Below are positions 48,461-61,600 of a DNA stretch of 64,000 nt, one piece after another. Source of the stretch: Athripsodes cinereus (lineage: Eukaryota; Arthropoda; Insecta; Trichoptera; Leptoceridae); assembly GCA_947579605.1 (NCBI GenBank), contig OX388307.1, positions 16,593,237 through 16,657,236 on the forward strand, in the 5' to 3' direction. Each line of letters begins with the position of its first letter. Position 1 is the first letter of the stretch. Made by a program: the position numbers and the translations under genes. The notes below the pieces were generated by a model. The model saw only the letters and a list, made by a program, of their open reading frames with translations. It did no database searches and had not been told where the DNA came from.

Positions 48461-48462
48461 TA

Positions 48463-51281
48463 GATGATATCTGTGTCGTGTTTCACAATGTTAAAATTTT
48501 TTACACGCTAATGAATGTAAAAATGAATTATTGCTTTAAGAATAAAATGACATTCAAAATGTGACTTTATCGTGGATCTTACAATTTAACCATTGTTTCA
48601 AACTTGCTTTATAATATAGTTTATTACATAATTATATTCGAATTGTTTATTAAATCATTAATTGTTATCATTAAAGTGTATTTGGCCTTGGTAACAAAGG
48701 CTGCCTGAATAATTATATAGGTAATACTTGGTTACAATATTCTGCCACGGAGGCATTGAATTATTTAGTTTACCATTTTTTTTATACCTACCAGTAGCCT
48801 GTCTAAAGTCTAGATACCGGGTTAGCCCACCCCTAATAATTATGAACTATTTACTAAATATAAAGTATTTAAGGTGTAAACAATAGTTCCATGTCGTTTT
48901 CAAATTTGTATTATATAAAATATAACATTTAAAAAAATGATAAATTTGATTCCATGTTACTCCATGTATAATGATCATCCATCCAAGAACTGATGTTGCT
49001 CAATGTCATATAACTTGAGTGATCGAATGAGAGCCGGTCTATGCAATACGCTATGATCTATGGAACACTTCAAATAGCCGAAATTTATTATTTCCTTATT
49101 CCCGCTATACGACACGTACCTCTAGTTAAAGTATCATATCATTAAACGCAAGCGAGCATTTTTCAAATGCCATGCAATGAGGAACTTGAGCGAGACTAGA
49201 GCCACTCGAAAATTAAATTTTGTTTCGATGTGAACTGGAAACAGCTCTCGGGATAAATTATAAAATCAACAAGTCTTTGATATTTATCAAAATATTATAT
49301 AGTCAAGTTCATTTTATAATATCACTCAATTATCAGCCAATGGTTTCTAAACAATCAATAAATATTAATATGCATATATAAATTCATATATTGATGTGTC
49401 ACCTGTTATTGTAGGAGCGGTCTTTATAACATGGTCTATAATTATATTTACATACTCATATAATTATTATGTATAACTTATTTACATGTATAAAAATCAT
49501 CACTACTTAGAATGTTCCATTTTTTACCGGGCAATTTAATGGCTAAATATGATAATATTTTTTAAAATTACCTCATAATATTTCTTGCAATCCTTTGCAA
49601 GAATGTAAATGTCAGTATCGTAATATTATAATAATTATATAATGTGAATTCAAACATTTCAATATTGCAATGAATAATAAAACATAATATCCAATTCCAC
49701 AAAAATATCATAAGCCAAAAGACGTAATCCGCAACATTTAAAACATAATAACAATATGTTGATATAACCATTCCCCCTGATATTTCACGAGTCAGAAGAC
49801 CACTAGCTATTTATCCATACTTTTAAAAAGGAATTTTGATGGACTGGCTCGGGGTTAGAATACTTACCAAATAAAAAAATATAAAATAACCTCCACTTTG
49901 TACAGAAACCCATACAAAACCATCAACGTATTTTTTAAGTATATTATTTTCTATAAAACATGTTCAAACAACAACTGAATTTGATGTTGAATCGTTTCGT
50001 TCATTGCAATTATCATTGTGTATATAATATTTTCTTTGTTTTATATGTACCTACTGCGTATTCTTATTGATAATAATATGATAATTTAAGATTGTTTCAA
50101 TGGATTATATTCAAACAATAAAGGACTTAGTGATTGTGTATTTAAAATTCGCATTATATGCTGTTGGGGTGTATATTTTATTCCATTATTACGTTGTGTA
50201 CTTTGGTTGAGTGATTAATTATTATAGAATGCTTGTGAGATAATTGATATGAAATAAGTAGTTTTACGTTAAATTAATTTAATACAACAATTGTGTCAAT
50301 GTGAATATCAGACTAATAAATGTATTCATTCGTTTCTCAAGGTTTGTTTAACACACATGTTCAACGTTTTATTAGTCAGTATGTATTTATTATGAGAAAA
50401 ATTATGTATTAGAAGGTTCAATTCTCAGAAATTTTCTATGTTAATCCTACCAAATACATTGAATTAATTTCCTACCGCACACATTCATACAATAAATTGC
50501 ATACGAGTAGATGTATAAAAATTAAAAAAACAAACAATTTATATTCTTTTAAAACCATCCAGATACGATATAATTTGTTGTTTTTATTTTAACATGTGAA
50601 ATGGCGGGTGATACTTACACAAAAGAAGGTATTCCCTAAAATACCACTTCTAAAATGTCTAATTATATAACTTTACAATATTGCATTAGCATAGTTAAAT
50701 TTCACGCAAAAATAAACTCGAAATTTAAGTAATCAAAGTGCAGACTGGCGCCAATAATGAATTATTTATATTGTCAGGAAGTTTTATTTAATGATTTTTA
50801 AATTTGATAACTTAATTGATTATTATTAACCATATATTTGGAAAAACAAATTAACCAAGTAAAGTTCAATCAATGAGGCAATTAACTAGAAATTATTAAT
50901 CAAGTAACCAAACTACTAAAAACATTGAGTAGATTCACGTGTTGTACAGACAAGATAGACTTATTTTTCTATCAACTTGAGTTTAAACATCACCTAACCT
51001 CTACCATTTAATATATCTACATGATAGATTGTATTTTCGACTGTATATTATATAAACATTAATGTTCTTATTTATATACATCTGAAGGTTGTGACTTAAC
51101 GGTCAGTCTGTGCCCACTTTTAATTGGAGTCACTTGATTATAATATTTAAGTGTGTAGGCTACACGTAATAATTAAAGAAAAATAATTTTCTCTTCACGC
51201 AACAACTTATTAATAAATTCATATGATTTTTTTCTTTAATCAAACAATTAAATTAATGTGATTACAATACATTTATTTCAG
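48463..51281. other. AT-rich DNA, no gene recognised
   Basis: No supported gene or repeat. A GC-richer spot at 48795-48830 (AGTCTAGATACCGGGTTAGC) may be a repeat edge. Confidence 0.4.
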
Positions 51282-51410
51282 GTATTTTCTTAGTGTTTGT
51301 GCAGTGATATATGTAGTGTTCATGTGGTGACTTATTTTGCAAAAGTGTAAATAGTGACAAAAAAGGAGGAGAACTTCGTTGCAATAAAAAGCTGAAAAAT
51401 TACCAACAAT
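51282..51410 (+). other. Possible untranslated exon
   Basis: A polypyrimidine/AG acceptor (ATTTATTTCAG) precedes the segment and a strong donor GTAAGTAAAA follows it. The content (GTGCAGTGATATATG, AAAAAAGGAGGAGAACTTCG, ending CCAACAAT) has stops in all frames and looks like a 5' UTR exon. No partner exon was found in the window, so this is a weak call. Confidence 0.3.
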
Positions 51411-51640
51411 GTAAGTAAAATACATACATAAATTGTAATAATTTATATTGCAATAATATTTTTTTTTATTTGACCCTTAAGTAACTTATAAGTGTTTGAA
51501 TTTTTTAGGTACATTTTATAAATTACATTTTTCATTATTATATTTATTTATCATCAAAAATATACCTTGCTATATAGGTATTTCACAACATCTTCAGGTT
51601 TCGCGTCTTTTTTGTAAATGCTATCTTGTTTACGTAACTA

Positions 51641-51750
51641 CTACTACTACTATACCATCACGACACATCCCACAAGTGGGGTAGCCTGCAGACCAGCTGC
51701 ATAATATAAACATGCAAGCTGTCCTCTCCGTGCCAATACTCGTATAAATA
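51641..51750 (-). mobile_element. 5'-truncated SINE-like element with 13-bp target duplication
   Basis: GTTTACGTAACTA occurs perfectly at 51628-51640 and 51751-51763 around a 110 bp copy. The copy keeps the tail side (CTACTACTACTATACCATCA, CCACAAGTGGGGTAGC) and stops at GTGCCAATACTCGTATAAATA. The high identity to other copies suggests recent insertion. Confidence 0.88.
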
Positions 51751-51763
51751 GTTTACGTAACTA

Positions 51764-54029
51764 AATATTATAAATCATGTTTAGTGTTTTGTATACAAAA
51801 TAATTTCACGAAATAAATTCAAATTAGTAAACAACACCAAATTTCATGTTTTACCAAAAATTTTACCAAAATAAGGAGATTTTACACACTCAGATGGACT
51901 ACCTTTAAATGTTACGCTATTAGTGATATCTAAAATTTCTCTAGTAAAAATCTGCATACGTCTCTAGTGGCTCGTACTCGTTGTTTATAATTGGGTATTA
52001 TAAAAAATATCGTAATTTTAATAGTTAATAATATTATAATAATAGTAAGCGATAGTAGAGCTATAGCTTGGTGTATGTATATATATAGGTGGTATTACGG
52101 TGTATGTACTCGTATATGCATAGTTCTTTGCTAAAATATAACCAAATATATTTCGTCTGTAGAAATAAAGAACATAATGGGAACAGAGGCGTATCAGTTG
52201 ATTTTTAAATCAATTTACTGAATATTCTGTAATGTTAATATTAAGTAAATAATAAATTGCGTACAATGTATGATTTAGTATTTGGATACACTTAGGAGTG
52301 TACTTACTTAGATCTTTTCACGTTATTTAAAATTATTCATGTCAAATGTATTATTATTATTAATTCACAGTAGGTACTTACCTATGCAAATATTTTAATC
52401 AAATATTTTTATATATAAGTTAACTTGTATACAATTCAATAAATATAAGCCAAGTTTACCACTACATTGTGATATTTTGGATGATACAAAAATATAATAT
52501 TATAACATTACCACTATTGATCAATAAACAGCTGATTAATTACAAAGAATACTTTTTTAATGTACAAGAAGAAACTATGATCACAATGCTTTATTTTTTC
52601 TAACTAACTTACGAGTATAATCAATAATTGAAAAAAGTACCCACCGCTGCAGATTGCAGATTATTTGTATTATATTATATTTTGATTAAAATCTTTTCAT
52701 AATGAAATATTACCACCACTGTTTGGTTTCCAAGATAACATATTTTCTTCCATCGCCTCACCGAACACAACAGAGATTTTTAGTAATAGCTGTTCATTGT
52801 TCTTGTTAAATCACTTCACTTTTCATATTTTCACGATGACGCGTCAATAGTTTTATGGTAGGTGATTATGAAATTTGACATCGAATTATGAACCTGTAAA
52901 TCTATTCTTATGCATGACAGAATATAAATAATTATTAAAGGAATTAAATACTCCTTCTTGATATTAGTAGAAAAGCTGAGTTTCTACTCAAAATTACAAA
53001 AGATATCTATGATTTCAACCCCTTGACAGCCTACCCAACTTTACAACAAAATTCATCTTTATTAATTGTTATAATACTCTTACATTATTACAAACATTTT
53101 TGTATAATCTAAAGCCTTGAAAATGGTAGCCATTAAAATGTAATACAAAAGTCTCTGAGGATAGATAATCTAATAGAATTTCATGTTTAAAGAATATAAT
53201 CAAGTCTTTATGTTCTTCAGTTGACTGACCTCTCCTTCGAACATACCATCCGCTAATTTTCACGGATTTATAGACAATAAATATTATCAAACAGGTGAAT
53301 AACAAGTTACTAACGATTTAAACATTTCCTTTTATCATAATGATACACAGACAGATAATAGCATATTATCGGAATTCCTTATAACTCAATAGAACTGGAG
53401 AAGTTTGCAATGCGTCCGACTTGTGCGTAACAAAGTAATGGATTTGTACTCGTGTAATAATGCAGTTAAAGTATTTATTATAGAGGTAACAACCTGGTCA
53501 GTATACGGTCAATGACACCGTCAGTCACGACAAACGGATTCCCAAATAAAAGTACAAAATAGCAACCAGTTACGTATTATTATAAGCAAACAACAGTAAG
53601 AAGTAGTAAAATGAACTCTTATTTCAAATCTCGTAACAGCGAATTATTGTAATCATTTTCTTTCTACGACACAAAAAATAATAGACTCTAACTGATTGTT
53701 TCCTTACCATTACATGTAATTTCTCTCTCGTTTGTTAGAAGTTGGTTTTTATGATCATTTTACGTCTAATTTAATAAATAACACAAAACGTAAATATAAT
53801 ATTGTAACGCTCTTTATTATTTGATTTTATTACTTGTTTAAAAGTTTTTTATTACTATTTTTTTTATTACACTAAATGAAAATTTTCCTAAATGCAATAA
53901 TTACTGTGGAAATAATTTTCCAATTCATTGTTTGAGAATGCACGCATTAAATTATACTATAGTTTGTTGCATACTAAATAATAGGTAGGTTGGTACTTAA
54001 AATTTAAGATAAAATACATATTTTGACCT
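51764..54029. other. AT-rich DNA, no gene recognised
   Basis: No supported coding exon or recognised repeat. Confidence 0.4.
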
Positions 54030-54232
54030 GCAGGGTTACTCTTGACAAAATCTAAACACGATCTTAATCTTAATCATATGACGCGCGAAGTGACTATTGG
54101 CCAAAAATACGCGCATACCGAACGCGCGGTAGCGGTAGCGCGGTGTTTTTGACCATAGTCCCTTCGTTCGTCGTATGATCAAGATCAAGACTAGATTAAG
54201 ATCTATTTAGATTGTGTCAAGAGTAGCCCTGC
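54030..54232. mobile_element. Palindromic MITE with about 95-bp arms
   Basis: The ends GCAGGGTTACTCTTGACA and TGTCAAGAGTAGCCCTGC are reverse complements but for one base. Imperfect complementarity continues through AATCTAAA, AGATCTTAATCTTAATC and GACTAT to a GC-rich centre (GAACGCGCGGTAGCGGTAGC). Such long-arm palindromes of about 200 bp are typical of MITEs. No target duplication could be identified, so the superfamily is not assigned. Confidence 0.7.
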
Positions 54233-55222
54233 TGTAGTCTGTAAGTTGTTATAAAAATTCCTAAGAAATTCATCTTCATTCGTCAACATTCTAGTATATG
54301 TTCAGACAATATTCAAGTTTTATCTACTTCACAAAGGACGAACTAAGTAATCCAGTACATTCCACTATAAATAAAGAAATGTGAATATTATCAATACGAT
54401 TAAACAACTATCTATCATCAATCTTAACATTACCAATTTTGTTAACATTACCTTGGTCTCGATTCCATGACCGTGAAACTATCAGCCATCATCACGATAG
54501 TGATGAAATTTCAGCACAGCGAATCCGTTGACCTCCGAATAGGGAATTAAACAACACAATAATCTAGTCATATTCTTCTTAAGATTAAAAAAGTTTTTCG
54601 TTTTTCAATATACATATTTTTTTCAACAAATGATACATATAAGAAAATATTTAAAGTCACAAAATTTAACATTGTTGTTGTCCTGGTATTCATATAATTA
54701 ATAAATTGTAAAAAATATTTACTTCTAACTACTATTTAAGATTCAAAACAATACATCTTTACTATATTATTCTTTACATGATACTTCCTGCAACACATCC
54801 TCAACAGATTCATAATAAACTATTATAAAATAAATATCTAAACATCATCTATAGTTTTTCAGTACAAGGTTGCAAGTCATCATCGTAAAAACAATAAGTA
54901 AAAAGACAATCTGATAACATATACAAAACTCAATTAAACATTTATTTTCGACACAGAATATTTATATTACCTACTAATGTACTCACAAGCACGGAATAAT
55001 CTTATGCCTAGTGACACTTTACTTACAATCAAAGATTAACATAAATTATTCTAGGTCTGTATGATTTGTATTGTTCAGATTTTTTGTCTGACTTAAATAA
55101 TTCCTAATCATCAATTGTTTAGGCACATATTGATATAGTGAATACAATGTGTATTCTTGAAAATTAATTAAATTAAATTCCGTGTAATATGGTTTAGGTA
55201 GGTGGACCATGGAACAAATTGT
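54233..55222. other. AT-rich DNA, no gene recognised
   Basis: No supported feature was recognised. Confidence 0.4.
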
Positions 55223-55230
55223 ATTGTGAA

Positions 55231-55624
55231 TAGTGTTGTGGAATTCTCAAGAAATAATTTTTGGAGAAATTTACCGAGAAATTTCTCGGTAAATTTCTCG
55301 AAGTAGAGAATTTACCGAGAATTTTTTTTTTTTTATTTAACAGTAAAATAATAATAAATCAGTACTTTATTCAATCAATCAATAACAATGTACAAATGTT
55401 GAGACAATTTATCACCAATATTGCTACAATTAAAGTTAGTCAATACCGGATATTTTTTCATATATTTTGTAGGGGAATTCCGCCGCATTATCGCCAATAA
55501 ATAATAGGGGAATCCCCATGGGAAAAAATCAGAGAAATTTCTCTTCAATCAGAGGAGAAATTCTCGGAGAAATTTCTCGTTCTCGAGAAATTTCTCCGGA
55601 GAATTTTCTCTACTCACATCACTA
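55231..55624. mobile_element. hAT-like MITE with 8-bp target duplication
   Basis: The ends TAGTGTTGTG (55231) and CACATCACTA (to 55624) are inverted repeats with one mismatch. Perfect 8 bp duplications ATTGTGAA lie at 55223-55230 and 55625-55632. An 8 bp duplication with TAGTG-type ends identifies the hAT superfamily. Both subterminal regions are packed with the palindrome GAGAAATTTCTC and variants, while the centre is AT-rich. No transposase is encoded; the 79-codon open frame inside is incidental. Confidence 0.88.
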
Positions 55625-55632
55625 ATTGTGAA

Positions 55633-56413
55633 TAATATTTTAATTTAACCAGAGACAACTCTAACCAGGTTAGCTGAAGGATATCGAATTGTAGGAATAC
55701 AATTTGCTCACTGTGCATTTTATTTTATAATTGTCGATTTTTTGGCACTAATGATTGATATTTTTACCAATGTACAGTGAAGAATAAAATAGATAAGTTC
55801 TCGTTCTAGATATAGCTTGTAAAACAGATCTAAATGCACATTTTTGTGAGACCGGTTTAATGTGAAATGAAACTAGAAAATGTTTGTATCTATCGAATCA
55901 TGGTTTATCCTTTCGATCAATAACGAGCATTTTCTGATGGTACCAGCTCATAGTTCAAACATTTTCTGTTCTTCCGCGATAAAATAATCGTATTTCCATG
56001 TAAAATCACTTGCAACCAATGTACAGTAAACATTAATAAATAATATAAAAAAATATCATTTGGAAAAATCTTCGCATTGTCTTCACAATGCCTCAGGCAA
56101 CTAACGTGTGTACCTAAGTCGTTGTTTTGTCTATGATAACGATACTAACAATTAATTCATATCATGTTATCATCTTCCACCGTGTAATTGCCCATTAAGC
56201 AATCAGATCATTTTGTAACTCATTTGTGATATGATTCGTCATGTTTTTTTTATTTAATTTCAGTTATGATTTGCAGGTTATTAACTTTCTTACTCAATTA
56301 GCGCTCTATTAAATTACTTTCAATACTCGAATTTTAAATTAAAACTGAACTGGGAGTACATCGCTGTATAATTTTGAAAACAATACATAAATTGTTGTAG
56401 GATTAATAATATA
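55633..56413. other. AT-rich DNA, no gene recognised
   Basis: No supported feature was recognised. Confidence 0.4.
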
Positions 56414-56660
56414 TGTTCCGCGGAGCACCTGAAAAGTCATTTGTCTCCTACTGTTTTCAGTAAGTTTTCGAGTGTCCTGGAAAGGTCAAGTGTTCGAAAA
56501 TACAGTAATGTTAAATCCTTAGTTCAGCGATGAGGTTTGCCATCCATCCTTAATGTCTTAATTTTATATTGGCACGGAGAGGACAACATGCATGTTTACT
56601 ACATGCAGCTGGTCTGCTGGCTGCCCCACTTGTGGGATATGCCGTGATGGTATAGTATCA
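56414..56660 (+). repeat. Full-length 250-bp SINE-like element
   Basis: It starts CCGCGGAGCACCTG, the same 5' end as the copy at 9961-10212 (CCCGTGGAGCACCCG), and ends GGGATATGCCGTGATGGTATAGTA. The shared 5' start in two independent copies shows that about 250 bp is the true full length of the element rather than a truncation point. No target duplication was recognised. Confidence 0.82.
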
Positions 56661-57344
56661 TTTTTATTTATTAAATCCTATTTACTGCTCAAATACTAAA
56701 TTTCATATTTTCTAGAAACATATTTTCGCATACAATAAAAGTTTATACAATTTTTAAAATAAGTTACTTTCTTAAATTATTTTGTCATTGTTATTCTTTA
56801 TTTTATCTTTCTAATAATCATTTCCTACTAAGAATTATTAAGTAGGCACAATAAATCAGAATTAAATGATTTTAATTAATTAAATCTAAATAACAATAGG
56901 TACGTACTCCTGTAAATATTATTAGGTATGTAGACATCGTTTGCAATAATCACTGCAAATAAATAACTATGCTGTAATATTAAATTATTATATAATACAA
57001 AATAAATAATAACATTTTTGGTGAAAAGTGACAGTAATTATTGTAGTTGCCATAATAACGCTATTATGACAGGGGACAAATATTGAGTTACATTATTAAA
57101 TATTATTATTATAATGTTGCCTACATTAAAAATAATATATTTTATTTAATTCGTTGCATTATTCAACTTAATTAAAGTATCACTGTACACTCGTATTATT
57201 TGTAATATGTACATAGGTACATTAACAATGTATGTACATAATAATTATGTTACATCTTTGTGATAGACACACGAGTCGTGTACATAAAGGGTCCAGCAAA
57301 CAATGCAATGCATTTACATTTTTTCTTGATACGAAATTTACGGA
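56661..57344. other. AT-rich DNA, no gene recognised
   Basis: No supported feature was recognised. Confidence 0.4.
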
Positions 57345-57706
57345 CGGTTGGTGGCCTTTGAGATGTGGTGCTACAGACGTATGCTGAAGATCCATTGGTC
57401 GGAACACGTCGAAAATGAAGAAGTGTTAACCAGGGTAGGTGAAAAAGACAACTCCTTTAAAGAATCGGCCAACAATGAACTAACTGGATTGGCCACAACA
57501 TTAGGCTCCCAGGACTGCTTATCACCATCGTGGAGGGTAGGACCGAAGGCAGAAATGGTAGAGGCCGACCTAGAGACGCTTATATGGACCAACTGAAGAA
57601 GGACATGAACTGTGGCACATACGGAAAACTAAAGAGACTAGCTGAAAACAGGGAGGAATGGAGCAGAAAATCCAAACTCGTTGCAGACCAATCCAATGGA
57701 TTGTAA
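57345..57706 (+). pseudogene. LINE C-terminal remnant, second family
   Basis: The + strand encodes FEMWCYRRMLKIHWSEHVENEEVLTR, then with frame changes GRGRPRDAYMDQLKKDM and a terminal WSRKSKLVADQSNGL before a stop near 57704. The order WCxRRMxxIxWxxHxxNEEVLxR, then GRGRPR, then W near the end is the C-terminal tail of RTE/Jockey-like retrotransposons whose reverse transcriptase lies upstream. Here that domain is absent and at least one frameshift separates the blocks. It differs from the TATAG-tailed family. Confidence 0.75.
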
Positions 57707-58066
57707 CTCGTTATACCTATATACGAAATTTATATTTTCAAGCCAAATAGTAAATTTATTATTAAACATAATACTTCGATACTCTCATTTTAAAGAAAGT
57801 GACAAGATGTATATACAAATTGGATATATATTAAAAACAAGCATTTTTAAAGTGATCTTAGAAGTTGAAAGACATCTCTCTGGATCGAAATTTTTAGCTG
57901 TAATAACGCTTACTACTTTTAATTTATCCAGCCAGTCATGTTTGTAAAAAAAAAAATAATATGATCCGTTTGTTTATTAGATGCAATTATTGAGCTGACA
58001 GTCTCACATATGGATTTTAAAAATCTACATTGTTTCTGTAATATTTATGACAATCACAGAAAACTT
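57707..58066. other. AT-rich DNA, no gene recognised
   Basis: An 88-codon open frame is present without domain or homology that I recognise. Confidence 0.35.
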
Positions 58067-58085
58067 TAAAAAAAAAAAAAAAAAA

Positions 58086-58118
<33 letters not shown>

Positions 58119-58202
58119 AAAATAAAAAAAAAAAAAAAAAAAAAACTTAAAAAAAAAAAATATGATGAATAAATAAAAAAAAAATAAAAATAAAAAAAAA
58201 AG
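58067..58202. repeat. Long A-rich low-complexity tract
   Basis: About 135 bases of nearly pure A with sparse T. It could be the expanded poly(A) tail of a lost retroelement or simple slippage. The phenylalanine-rich minus-strand frame across it is an artefact. Confidence 0.9.
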
Positions 58203-60347
58203 TCTTTTTTCACCAAAACATAATCAAAAGTTTTCATAAGGTTATGATTTGTATTAACTATTCAATATTCATACACTTTAATACATATTTTATGAAAATA
58301 ATAAAAATGGATAGAATATAAAAATATTATTTTTTTTACCATAATAGACACATTAAATTGTTAATCTTTAAAACAATTTTCTTAATAAATGATATGTATG
58401 AATAAAATATACGTGCATTACATTATTGAAAATTGTCTAAACTCATCATGGCGTAAATTATATACCTACGTTGCGCTATTGAATATGAATAATATTAATA
58501 TACACTTAGGTTTACACGGTTGTTTTACTACTGACTACTGAGTTGTGGGCAGTTATGTAGGTATATAGGCATCATAATATCACATAGAATAATATTGTAC
58601 CAGCTGATATCGTTTAGAATAGGAATTAAAGCCAATGGAATAATTACACTTTCTCATCAGGTGCGAGTGAAACTGTTAGCTTATTTCATGTAAATCACGG
58701 AAGACTAGTTGCATATAAAAGTTTTTACACTAAATAATATTGTGAATTACATCGTAATTCGATACAAATATAGTTGCTATTTTGATAATTGATATGCTAA
58801 AAAATGCTTGACATTGTATAAATTTCATATCTATGAACTACAACTATCTATTATTATGAACTAGGTACAATAAGTTAAAATTATATTGTTTCGTTAGATC
58901 CGTAATAAGATTTTGACACTTTTACATCCGTCATCGGTTAATCACAAGATAATCAGATTATATTTTGATTATAGTTGTCATAAAAATGTAAAGTATGATT
59001 TGTTATTAATAAAAATAATTATCAGTTACAATGCTTGTCAGTTACAACTTTTTATAGAACTTGTGAGAAAATGATAAGTAATAATAATTGAAGACCTTGA
59101 CACATACAAAGATGATACTTATTAAAGTATTTTTATTCGCGTATTTGATATTAATTTGTTTTCGTTTCACTATTTGATAAAGTATTTATATTTAAGTTAA
59201 CATTTGGCAGACTTTCTAAGCGACTGATACTACGTTTCTATGATAGATTGTATACAAATTTAATGATTTTATTTCAACAATAGCCACTCGATCTTTTTAT
59301 AAACCTCATCACGAATTTCAAATAAAATCTAATAGCCGTAACAGTGATGATATATTTTCCTGTTTTTGAACTGAATGGACCTCAATTGCAATATTTGAAA
59401 TACAAGTTTAATAACAATATATAAAGACAGATTATCAATTCAATAGCCATTGTTCAATTGTGTAACGCCCGTGTATATTTTTGATATGAGAGGTTAATGC
59501 TGTTATGCTAACACTCTAACTTAGTAATACAACTTTTGAAAATTTTATTTCATTGTTCAAACTAATATTTGCCTTCTAGAACATTCTAAATCAACTATGA
59601 TACTATACTTACAATGTTACAACTGAGACAAATACCACAGAAATTAATTATTATATTTATAAATGGTGTTAACGATGAAAGAGAAGGAAAATAAATTGAT
59701 AAATACCTTCCACACATAATTACAAATACAAATAAGCAAAATAAAAAACGATTTTTTGTGTAATAATCTTCAATAACAAGTGTTGTAATATTTAAAATTA
59801 AATTAATTTTGAATCGTAAGACGAGTAGTTTCATCCATATTATAATACCTAATTATGTACAGTGGACTGTATATCAAAGGCAAACCTACTGTACCTATAT
59901 TACCTATGTATATAATAGTACCGTATTTCCTCATTCTTAGTCGTGTCATGTCCAGGGCTTGCTTATTGTTCAATAGTATGCAAGCCTTTGTGACCGCATG
60001 AGTTGAATAATGTGTTGGGGTATGTTTTTGAAATAAATAGTATACAAAAAAATAAATATAATTATTTTGACTGGCAGATATAACGGCAATTATTTAACCA
60101 TTTTTTTGTACTTGTTTGGTTAATCTATTGTATAACAATATTATTATTTTTGTAATTATAGCATTAAATCAATCAATTATTTTTACTTTAAAATATATAT
60201 CCTTTTTAAGAGTGTACATTCTATATTTACTTAATATGAATTATAAATTATTTATAGTATTGGTACCTACACAGCAGTATAATTTCATAATTGGATACAT
60301 CGAAACAAGCGTTTCGTTCTGCTGTAGATTAAACAACGTAAAATAGT
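58203..60347. other. AT-rich DNA, no gene recognised
   Basis: Short open frames without domains only. Confidence 0.4.
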
Positions 60348-60360
60348 CGTGTTTCGACTT

Positions 60361-60835
60361 ACTATACTATACTATACCCTCACGCCGTATCCCAAGTGGG
60401 GTAGGCAGAGAGAACGGAACGCCACACAGATCTATCTTTACACACTTCCTTCGCTTCCTCCACATTCATACAGTTTCTCATACACGCACGTCGATTCCTC
60501 TTACTCAACACGCGGCCGTCCTTGAGAATTTGATCCACGTGATCAAGCCACGTGGTTCTCGGACGTCCGCGCTTCCACACACCTTTTCTTTCAGACAAGT
60601 ATATCCTCTTTGTCATTCTTACTTCGTTCATTCGTTCAACGTGTCCAAACCACCGTAGTTTATTCACGCGCATTCTGTCCACAACACTCTTCTTGCATCC
60701 GCTCATTCTTCTAATATCCTCATTCTTCACTCTATCACGCAGCGTTTTAACAACCATTCTTCTTAACGATCGCATCTCCACTGCATTTATTCCACTTTCG
60801 TCCTTCTTCAGCCACGTCCATGTCTCGCTTGCATA
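60361..60835 (-). mobile_element. 5'-truncated TATAG-tailed LINE insertion
   Basis: Perfect 13 bp duplications CGTGTTTCGACTT (60348-60360 and 60836-60848) bound a 475 bp insert whose minus strand ends GGCGTGAGGGTATAGTATAGTATAG. The coding part (stop at 60380) is open across the insert: YASETWTWLKKDESGINAV, EMRSLRRMVVKTLRDRVKNE, LRWFGHVERM, KRGRPRTTWLDHVDQI and AYPTWDTA. This is the end of an RTE-like reverse transcriptase protein. The preserved frame implies recent insertion. Confidence 0.92.
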
Positions 60836-60848
60836 CGTGTTTCGACTT

Positions 60849-61275
60849 TATAGGTCATTATCAATCTAAATTGTTGCAGATTATCTAATAGATTACAAAA
60901 TTCCAAAAAAATTTATATAATTTTATACGCCTTTAAAATTACATAAAACGTATTGTACGTGATATGTTTATTTCTAATTTGAAAAACGGGCAGGTAATTA
61001 ATGAGAGACTGTGTTGAATTTAATATAATTATTATATTCGTACCTACTTACTAAAACCTGATTAGGATATGTTTATATAGAAAACCATTCGCAACCAATA
61101 CTGTTTTCATACATATAAGTTTATCTATATACATATAAACTGTCAACATGGAAATACTGTTTTATCGGATTAAAATATTTGTGCACTAGATATACCTGAA
61201 TTGAACCAGTTTAATTAATTTATTATTTAATTATACTATGTGAATAGAAAATGTATATGTGTCGCAAGGAAAAAA
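60849..61275. other. AT-rich DNA, no gene recognised
   Basis: No supported feature was recognised. Confidence 0.4.
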
Positions 61276-61600
61276 TTAAAATGGGGATTTGATCAAATTA
61301 CTAAGGTTGTCCTCGATCGCTCTTCTCGTGCTGCCAGACAGCAGGAGGAGAGCATCGTCGGCATACGCAAAGATTGTGCAGCCAGGCGGAAGATCCATTC
61401 TTAAAAGGTCATCGAAGAGAACGTTCCACAAGAACGGTCCGAGAACCGAACCCTGCGGGCAGCCCATATCCACATCTCTTTCAACTGTGTGTCCTGCGTG
61501 AGTGATCACCACCGATCTGTCACTGAAGTAGCTGCTGATGACTTCAAACAGCCAGCGGGGACAACCCCGTATCTTCAGTTTAAGAAGTAAAAGTTCAGTT
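61276..61600 (-). pseudogene. R1-like LINE reverse transcriptase, 3' half
   Basis: The minus strand encodes LKIRGCPRWLFEVISSYFSD, then DVDMGCPQGSVLGPFLWNVLF and the catalytic FAYADDALLLL. It corresponds to the second half of the reverse transcriptase domain. It directly continues the half found in the opposite orientation at 61600-62518. The protein stops shortly after the catalytic box, so thumb, C-terminal region and 3' UTR are missing. Confidence 0.85.

Noticed and set aside
58025..58237. Phenylalanine-rich 70-codon minus-strand frame
   Set aside because: Produced by the poly(A) tract.
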